Assembly: GCA_022511485.1 (NCBI GenBank)
Contig: JAFLUJ010000358.1
Coordinates: forward strand, 1-10,021
Source of the DNA: Oscillospiraceae bacterium
GTDB taxonomy: Bacteria; Bacillota; Clostridia; Oscillospirales; Ruminococcaceae
Direction of reading: 5' to 3'
Length of the DNA: 10,021 bases
Below the pieces are notes generated by a model. That model saw nothing but the letters and a program-made list of their open reading frames with translations, made no database searches and had not been told where the DNA came from. Both the position numbers and the translations under genes were made by a program. This document shows, one piece after another, positions 5,826 through 10,021 of this stretch; within the stretch, counting starts at the first letter, position 1, and each line of letters begins with the position of its first letter.

Positions 5826-8456
5826 TTATTTAATGAACCCGGAAACAATTCCGCCTGCCGCTTCAATTGCTTCCTTAGCCTTGGATACGTCTCCGATACC
5901 AGCCATTGCGCTGTCGGGACGTCCTCCGCCCTTTCCGCCTGTAAGCTCGGAAACCTTGCGGACGATATTTCCTGCGTGAGCACCGGCAGCGACTGCATCC
6001 TTGCCGCATACGCAAAGCAGAGAGCCGCTTCCGCCGTTTACTGCTGCAAGAACAGCCACAGCATCGGAAGCCTTGTCCTTTATCTTATCGCCCATGGAAC
6101 GGAGAACATCGGGAGCAGTACCTTCAAGGACTGCTGTAATGACACGTACCGAGCCGACACTTTCCGCGCCGTCAAAGAGAGAGTCGAGCTGAGAAGCAGC
6201 AATCTTTCCTTTAAGCTCTGCAACCTCCTTTTCAAGAGCCTTTACCTCTCCCGCTGCTGCGCTGCACTTAGCTGCAAGCTCGGAGGGATTGGGAGCTTTT
6301 ATCGCCTGAGCAGACTTTGTGATAATATCCTTGTAATCATCAATAAGGGAAAGCACTCCTGAGCCTGTTACAGCCTCGATACGGCGCACGCCGGCAGCTA
6401 CGGAGTTTTCCGAAATGATCTTGAAAAGTCCCAGCTTGGATGTATTGTCAACGTGAGTTCCTCCGCAGAATTCTATGGAGGTATCCGCTACGTTTACTAC
6501 CCGTACCACGTCTCCGTACTTTTCTCCGAACAGAGCCATTGCGCCAAGCTTCTTTGCCTCGTCGATAGGCATTTCGGTCATGGTAACGCCGATGGCGTCC
6601 AGAATGTTTTTATTTATGATGCTTTCAGTCTCCCGAAGCTCGTCCGGAGTTACAGCTTCAAAGTGGGAGAAGTCAAAACGCACTCTGTCGCCGTCCACAA
6701 GCTGACCTGCCTGATGAACGTGGTCTCCCAGAACCTTTCGGAGAGCCGCCTGAAGCAGATGTGCCGCAGTGTGGTTTCTCATAATGGAAGCACGTCTCTT
6801 TTTATCAACGGAAGCCGTTACCTTGTCTCCAACGGAAACAGCGCCCTGAGCCACTCCCATATGAAGGAAGTGTCCGCTGTGTATCTTCTTTGTATCGGAT
6901 ACCTCAAAGGCAGACATAGCGCTGCTTATCACGCCGGTATCCCCCACCTGTCCTCCGCTTTCAGCGTAGAAAGGCGTTTTGTTCAGGACGATAACAGCAT
7001 CCTCGCCGTCGTTGGCAGTCTGAACGCTTTCTCCGTCCACGAAAATCGCAAGGACTTCCGCCTGCTCCTCCATTGAACTGTAGCCTGTAAACTCGGTGGG
7101 AGCAGTCTCAACGGAGAGTGTGCCGTCCTCCCATGATGAGCCGGACTTGGCGTCATGGTCGTCACGAGCCTTTTTCTTCTGCTCGTTAAGGCACTCGGTA
7201 TATCTTGCGGTATCCACCTCAATGCCCTTTTCCTCGGCAATTTCGATAGTCAGGTCAATGGGGAAGCCGTAGGTATCACTGAGCAGGAACGCGTCATCGC
7301 CGGAAAGCTTCTTTCCGCCTGCGGAAACCACAGCATCCATCTTCTCGGTGAGGATCTCCATACCCTTGTCGATGGTCTTGGCGAAGGTCTCTTCCTCGCT
7401 TCTGATAAGCTTCTTGATGTAAACCTTTCTTTCTTCAAGCTCAGGATAAGCGGAAGCGTTTTCAGCGATTACTGTATCAACGACCTCGTAAAGGAAAGGC
7501 TTTTCGATGCCAAGCAGTCTTCCGTGACGTGCAGCACGTCTCAGGAGACGTCTTAAAACATAGCCGCGACCGTTATTGGAAGGAGTAACGCCGTCTCCCA
7601 CCATGAAGGTAGTGCTTCTGATATGGTCGGTGATAACACGGAGGGAAACGTCCTTCTTTGCGTCTGTCTTGTACTCCACACCTGCAATTTTGCTGATGTG
7701 AGCCATGATATTTTTAACGGTATCCACCTCGAAAAGGTTATCGACCCCCTGCATTGCGCAGGCAAGTCTTTCAAGACCCATACCGGTGTCGATATTCTTG
7801 TGAGCCATTTCGGTGTAGTTGCCGTTTCCGTCACTGTCAAACTGGGAGAAAACCAGATTCCATATCTCGATTATACGGTCGCAGTCGCTTGCCTGTTCAA
7901 AGCTTTCAAACGGACCGTAGCTTTCTCCTCTGTCGAAGTGTATCTCCGAACAAGGACCGCAGGGACCGCTTCCGTGCTCCCAGAAGTTATCCGCTTTGCC
8001 AAGGCGCTTGATGCGCTCCTTGGGGATACCGATATCATTCATCCAGATCTGCTCTGCCTCGTCGTCACTTTCAAAGACGGTTATCCACAGCTTGTCCGCA
8101 GGGATCTCAAGGACGCCTGTCAGAAATTCCCACGCCCATGCAATAGCTTCCTTCTTGAAGTACTCACCGAATGAGAAGTTGCCCAGCATCTCAAAATAAG
8201 TACCGTGACGGGCGGTCTTGCCCACCTGCTCAATATCGGGAGTACGGATACATTTCTGACAGGTGGTAACTCTCACGTTAGGAGGAGTTTCCTGTCCCAG
8301 GAAAAATTTTTTAAGAGGCGCCATACCGCTGTTGATAAGCAGCAGACTGTTATCCCCGTGAGGGATAAGTGAGGCACTTGCCATTCTTGTGTGATTCTTG
8401 CTTTCAAAAAATGAGAGGTATTTTTCTCTCAGGTCATTCAAACCTGTCCACTTCAT
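5826..8456 (-). CDS. alaS: Alanyl-tRNA synthetase
   Basis: The enzyme charges tRNA-Ala with alanine in the cytosol. At 876 residues it is full length with every AlaRS domain. The class II catalytic core includes TTCQKCIRTPDIEQVG (64-79), motif 2 around RHGTYFEMLGNFSFGEYF (83-100) and motif 3 GMGLERLACAMQG (225-237). The tRNA-recognition region follows, with RRLLRRAARHGRLLG near 302-316. The editing domain has HTAAH (His562, His566) and CGGTHV (Cys664, His668), the four zinc-site residues that clear mischarged Ser- and Gly-tRNA. A coiled-coil-like stretch (about 725-755) leads to the C-Ala/DHHA1 domain, with GGKGGGRPDSAMAG near 840-853. The ATG has AAAGGA 12 nt upstream, a rather long spacer, but no better start is seen because residue 1 matches the normal N-terminus. 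It lies 33 nt after yebC, leaving no room for a T-box leader, so control is probably from the operon promoter. Confidence 0.98.
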   Translation of the reverse strand: MKWTGLNDLREKYLSFFESKNHTRMASASLIPHGDNSLLLINSGMAPLKKFFLGQETPPNVRVTTCQKCIRTPDIEQVGKTARHGTYFEMLGNFSFGEYFKKEAIAWAWEFLTGVLEIPADKLWITVFESDDEAEQIWMNDIGIPKERIKRLGKADNFWEHGSGPCGPCSEIHFDRGESYGPFESFEQASDCDRIIEIWNLVFSQFDSDGNGNYTEMAHKNIDTGMGLERLACAMQGVDNLFEVDTVKNIMAHISKIAGVEYKTDAKKDVSLRVITDHIRSTTFMVGDGVTPSNNGRGYVLRRLLRRAARHGRLLGIEKPFLYEVVDTVIAENASAYPELEERKVYIKKLIRSEEETFAKTIDKGMEILTEKMDAVVSAGGKKLSGDDAFLLSDTYGFPIDLTIEIAEEKGIEVDTARYTECLNEQKKKARDDHDAKSGSSWEDGTLSVETAPTEFTGYSSMEEQAEVLAIFVDGESVQTANDGEDAVIVLNKTPFYAESGGQVGDTGVISSAMSAFEVSDTKKIHSGHFLHMGVAQGAVSVGDKVTASVDKKRRASIMRNHTAAHLLQAALRKVLGDHVHQAGQLVDGDRVRFDFSHFEAVTPDELRETESIINKNILDAIGVTMTEMPIDEAKKLGAMALFGEKYGDVVRVVNVADTSIEFCGGTHVDNTSKLGLFKIISENSVAAGVRRIEAVTGSGVLSLIDDYKDIITKSAQAIKAPNPSELAAKCSAAAGEVKALEKEVAELKGKIAASQLDSLFDGAESVGSVRVITAVLEGTAPDVLRSMGDKIKDKASDAVAVLAAVNGGSGSLLCVCGKDAVAAGAHAGNIVRKVSELTGGKGGGRPDSAMAGIGDVSKAKEAIEAAGGIVSGFIK

Positions 8457-8489
8457 AATATAAAACTATCCTTTCAGGAAATAAATAAA

Positions 8490-9233
8490 TCAGTCCTCAT
8501 CTTCCTCATCGGGCATATCCCAGTTGTGGTAGACTTTCTGAACATCGTCATTATCCTCCAGATTTTCAAGCAGGAGGTTCATTTTCTTTATTGCGTCCTC
8601 ATCTGTAAGGGTTGTATAAGTTGATGGGATCATCTCCACATCAGCGGAAATAAGCTTGTAGCCCTTTTCGGTGAGACCGTCCCTTACAGCTGCAAGGTCG
8701 GAAGGCTCTGTCTCGATCTCGATAACGTCGTCCTCCATGGAAAAATCGGAAGCTCCCAGATCGAAAATGTCCTCCATTACCTTGTCCTCGTCAAGACCGT
8801 TATTCTCGGCAACGATGATACCCTTGCTTGTGAACATAAAGGAAACACAGCCGGAAGTACCAAGATTTCCGCCGAACTTGTCAAAATAGTGGCGGATGTC
8901 TCCCGCTGTACGGTTCTTGTTATCGGTAAGAGTTTCGACGATCACAGCAACGCCGTTAGGACCGTAGCCCTCGTAAACGTTAGCCTCGTAGTTGGTCTTG
9001 TCTCCGCCGCCGGCTGCCTTTTTGATGACCCTGTCAATGTTATCGTTGGGAACATTATTCGCCTTAGCCTTTGAAATAAGGTCACGAAGCTTGGCATTAT
9101 TGTTGGGATCAGGTCCGCCTTCCTTAACGCAGACAGTGATCTCACGTCCGATCTTGGTGAATATCTTGGCTCTTGCGCCGTCTGTGGCTTCCTTTTTTCT
9201 TTTGATGTTATTCCATTTGGAATGTCCTGACAT
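8490..9233 (-). CDS. YebC/PmpR/TACO1-family protein (transcriptional/translational regulator)
   Basis: The 247-residue product is a complete YebC-family protein. It opens with the hallmark MSGHSKWNNIKRKKEATDGA, followed by RAKIFTKIGREI and NVPNDNIDRVIKKA (about residues 60-73). The central motif YEGYGPNGVAVIVETLTDN (about 88-106) and RHYFDKFGGNLGTSGCVSFMF (about 114-134) are also diagnostic. The C-terminus is acidic (DMPDEEDED). Family members were first described as DNA-binding transcription regulators. The mitochondrial relative TACO1 promotes translation, and more recent bacterial work links YebC to translation of difficult, proline-rich stretches; which role applies here cannot be told from sequence. 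AAGGAGAG lies 7 nt before the ATG. Its place ahead of alaS and hit is consistent with a translation role. Paralogue type (YebC versus YebC2) is not resolved, so no symbol is given. Confidence 0.96.
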   Translation of the reverse strand: MSGHSKWNNIKRKKEATDGARAKIFTKIGREITVCVKEGGPDPNNNAKLRDLISKAKANNVPNDNIDRVIKKAAGGGDKTNYEANVYEGYGPNGVAVIVETLTDNKNRTAGDIRHYFDKFGGNLGTSGCVSFMFTSKGIIVAENNGLDEDKVMEDIFDLGASDFSMEDDVIEIETEPSDLAAVRDGLTEKGYKLISADVEMIPSTYTTLTDEDAIKKMNLLLENLEDNDDVQKVYHNWDMPDEEDED

Positions 9234-9256
9234 AAAATTTCTCTCCTTATATAAAT

Positions 9257-9931
9257 TTAAAAAATTGTCTTATTAAACATTTTTTCATATGCGTGACTGT
9301 CTCCCATTACGGGACTTCCATGTCCGAAAAATACTCTCTCCGGCTTAAGCTCCCTTATCAGATCAAGGGATTCCCTTGCCGCTTTTGGACTTTCACATAT
9401 AGCGGGAAACGAGGGGGCAACGAAATTCATAGCCGCGTCTCCCAGATAAAGGTCCTTTCCGTGAAGAACTCCGAAAGAGCCTTTTGTGTGTCCGTCAAGC
9501 CTTACAGCCACGCAGTCGTCGATCCCGCAAATATCTCCCACGGGAAGACCGTCCTCCAGAAAGATATTTGTCTCAAAGGATTCAGATCTTGAAAGGAAGG
9601 TCATTTTTGAAGCTGCCATTATGACAAATCCCCTTGCTCCTGTCCTGTAAAGCTTATGTATCTTATTATCCCTTGCAAGAGCCGTATCATAAGCGCTCAT
9701 GGCAATATCCGCGTCAAAGCGCTTTGCAAAGTACGCCGCATTTCCTATATGATCGTTGTGACCGTGGGTGAGGAAGATAAGTCTTATATTGTAATTGTCA
9801 AGCCAGACACCGATCTCCTCACGGTATCTTGTACTGCCTGTGTCGATAAGGATGTCCCCGTCCTTTCCACGGATAACATAGCAGTTTTCGCTTCCGCAGG
9901 TGATCATATTAATGCCGTCATAATTCATCAT
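9257..9931 (-). CDS. MBL-fold metallo-hydrolase (glyoxalase II-like), substrate unknown
   Basis: The product of 224 residues has a complete metallo-beta-lactamase fold signature. HGHNDH gives His56, His58, Asp60 and His61; DGHTKGS gives His148; GDAAMN gives the bridging Asp165; and FFGHGSP gives His204. All ligands for a two-metal site are present, so an active hydrolase is expected. There is no signal peptide, so it should be cytosolic. The substrate is not shown; related small proteins include glyoxalase II-like thioesterases and other hydrolases. The reading frame extends upstream to a TTG at 9982, but a strong AGGGGGAGG ends 9 nt before the ATG at 9931, and the upstream codons lie in what looks like the 5' leader, so I take 9931. 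A second ATG directly follows (9928). It is the first gene of the operon and precedes yebC by 23 nt. Confidence 0.9.
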   Translation of the reverse strand: MMNYDGINMITCGSENCYVIRGKDGDILIDTGSTRYREEIGVWLDNYNIRLIFLTHGHNDHIGNAAYFAKRFDADIAMSAYDTALARDNKIHKLYRTGARGFVIMAASKMTFLSRSESFETNIFLEDGLPVGDICGIDDCVAVRLDGHTKGSFGVLHGKDLYLGDAAMNFVAPSFPAICESPKAARESLDLIRELKPERVFFGHGSPVMGDSHAYEKMFNKTIF

Positions 9932-9940
9932 ACGCACAAG

Positions 9941-9949
9941 CCTCCCCCT
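9941..9949 (-). promoter_or_regulatory. Strong ribosome binding site that sets the MBL hydrolase start
   Basis: AGGGGGAGG lies 9 nt before the ATG at 9931. It falls inside the longer reading frame that would begin with TTG at 9982, so that longer frame is probably not used. A GTG only 3 nt after the SD is too close. Confidence 0.75.
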
Positions 9950-9996
9950 TACAATACAATTTTTGTCATTCTGACCTCTCAACTTTACATCTTTAC

Positions 9997-10005
9997 ATTA
10001 TACCA
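9997..10005 (-). promoter_or_regulatory. Candidate extended -10 promoter of the operon
   Basis: On the minus strand TGG is followed directly by a perfect TATAAT, giving the TGnTATAAT extended -10 form. A -35 box at the standard 17-nt spacing would fall across the window edge, so it cannot be checked. Transcription would begin near 9990, leaving a leader of about 60 nt before the first gene. Two copies of TGTAAAG lie just downstream, at the expected transcript start. Confidence 0.6.
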
Positions 10006-10021
10006 TATTATGTCGAACAAT

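Noticed and set aside
6453..7076. Plus-strand open frame of 207 codons
   Set aside because: It is antisense to the alaS editing domain, whose HTAAH and CGGTH motifs are intact. It looks like a shadow of alaS codon use.
7623..8174. Plus-strand open frame of 183 codons
   Set aside because: It is antisense to the conserved catalytic core of alaS and has no domain features of its own.
8457..8489. T-box riboswitch before alaS
   Set aside because: Only 33 nt separate yebC from alaS, far too little for a T-box leader, and no specifier or T-box motif is seen.
9932..9982. Longer MBL hydrolase starting at TTG 9982
   Set aside because: The strong SD at 9941-9949 lies inside this extension, and the extra residues do not resemble the start of an MBL-fold protein.

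Overview
All eight supportable protein genes in this window lie on the minus strand, read from right to left with gaps of 4 to 33 nt or a short overlap. The window reads as one long housekeeping operon, nearly complete. The right edge carries a likely extended -10 promoter and the left edge a strong hairpin, so both operon ends may be in view. The gene set and the Shine-Dalgarno (SD) sites of AGGAGG type point to a low-to-moderate GC Firmicute. By overall feel I would place it in the Clostridia, near Ruminococcus/Oscillospiraceae. That placement is an inference; no rRNA or other marker here fixes it.

Transcription order: (1) a small metallo-beta-lactamase (MBL) fold hydrolase, 9257-9931; (2) a YebC/PmpR/TACO1-family protein, 8490-9233; (3) alanyl-tRNA synthetase alaS, 5826-8456; (4) a histidine-triad (HIT/Hint) nucleotide hydrolase, 5460-5804; (5) a ComEC/Rec2-type DNA-uptake channel, 3341-5440; (6) DNA polymerase III delta subunit holA, 2261-3322; (7) a TOPRIM protein resembling RNase M5, 1642-2268; (8) an AlgI/DltB-like membrane-bound O-acyltransferase (MBOAT), 132-1637. 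The last 131 nt hold no gene that I can support, only the hairpin.

The genes fall into three blocks: translation (yebC, alaS, hit), DNA and RNA handling (comEC, holA, TOPRIM), and a cell-envelope acyltransferase at the end. Several start codons are set by SD sites rather than by the longest reading frame: the MBL protein, ComEC and the TOPRIM protein all start inside their longest frames. The TOPRIM start is nested in the end of holA, and the MBOAT SD lies in the last codons of the TOPRIM gene, so those three genes look translationally coupled.

I see no mobile element, CRISPR array, tRNA, rRNA, phage gene or obvious defence system. The most notable points are a ComEC whose C-terminal MBL-like domain has lost every recognisable metal-binding motif, an MBOAT gene with no SGNH/AlgX-type partner at the end of a housekeeping operon, and a HIT hydrolase directly behind alaS. 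None of these proves a new system.
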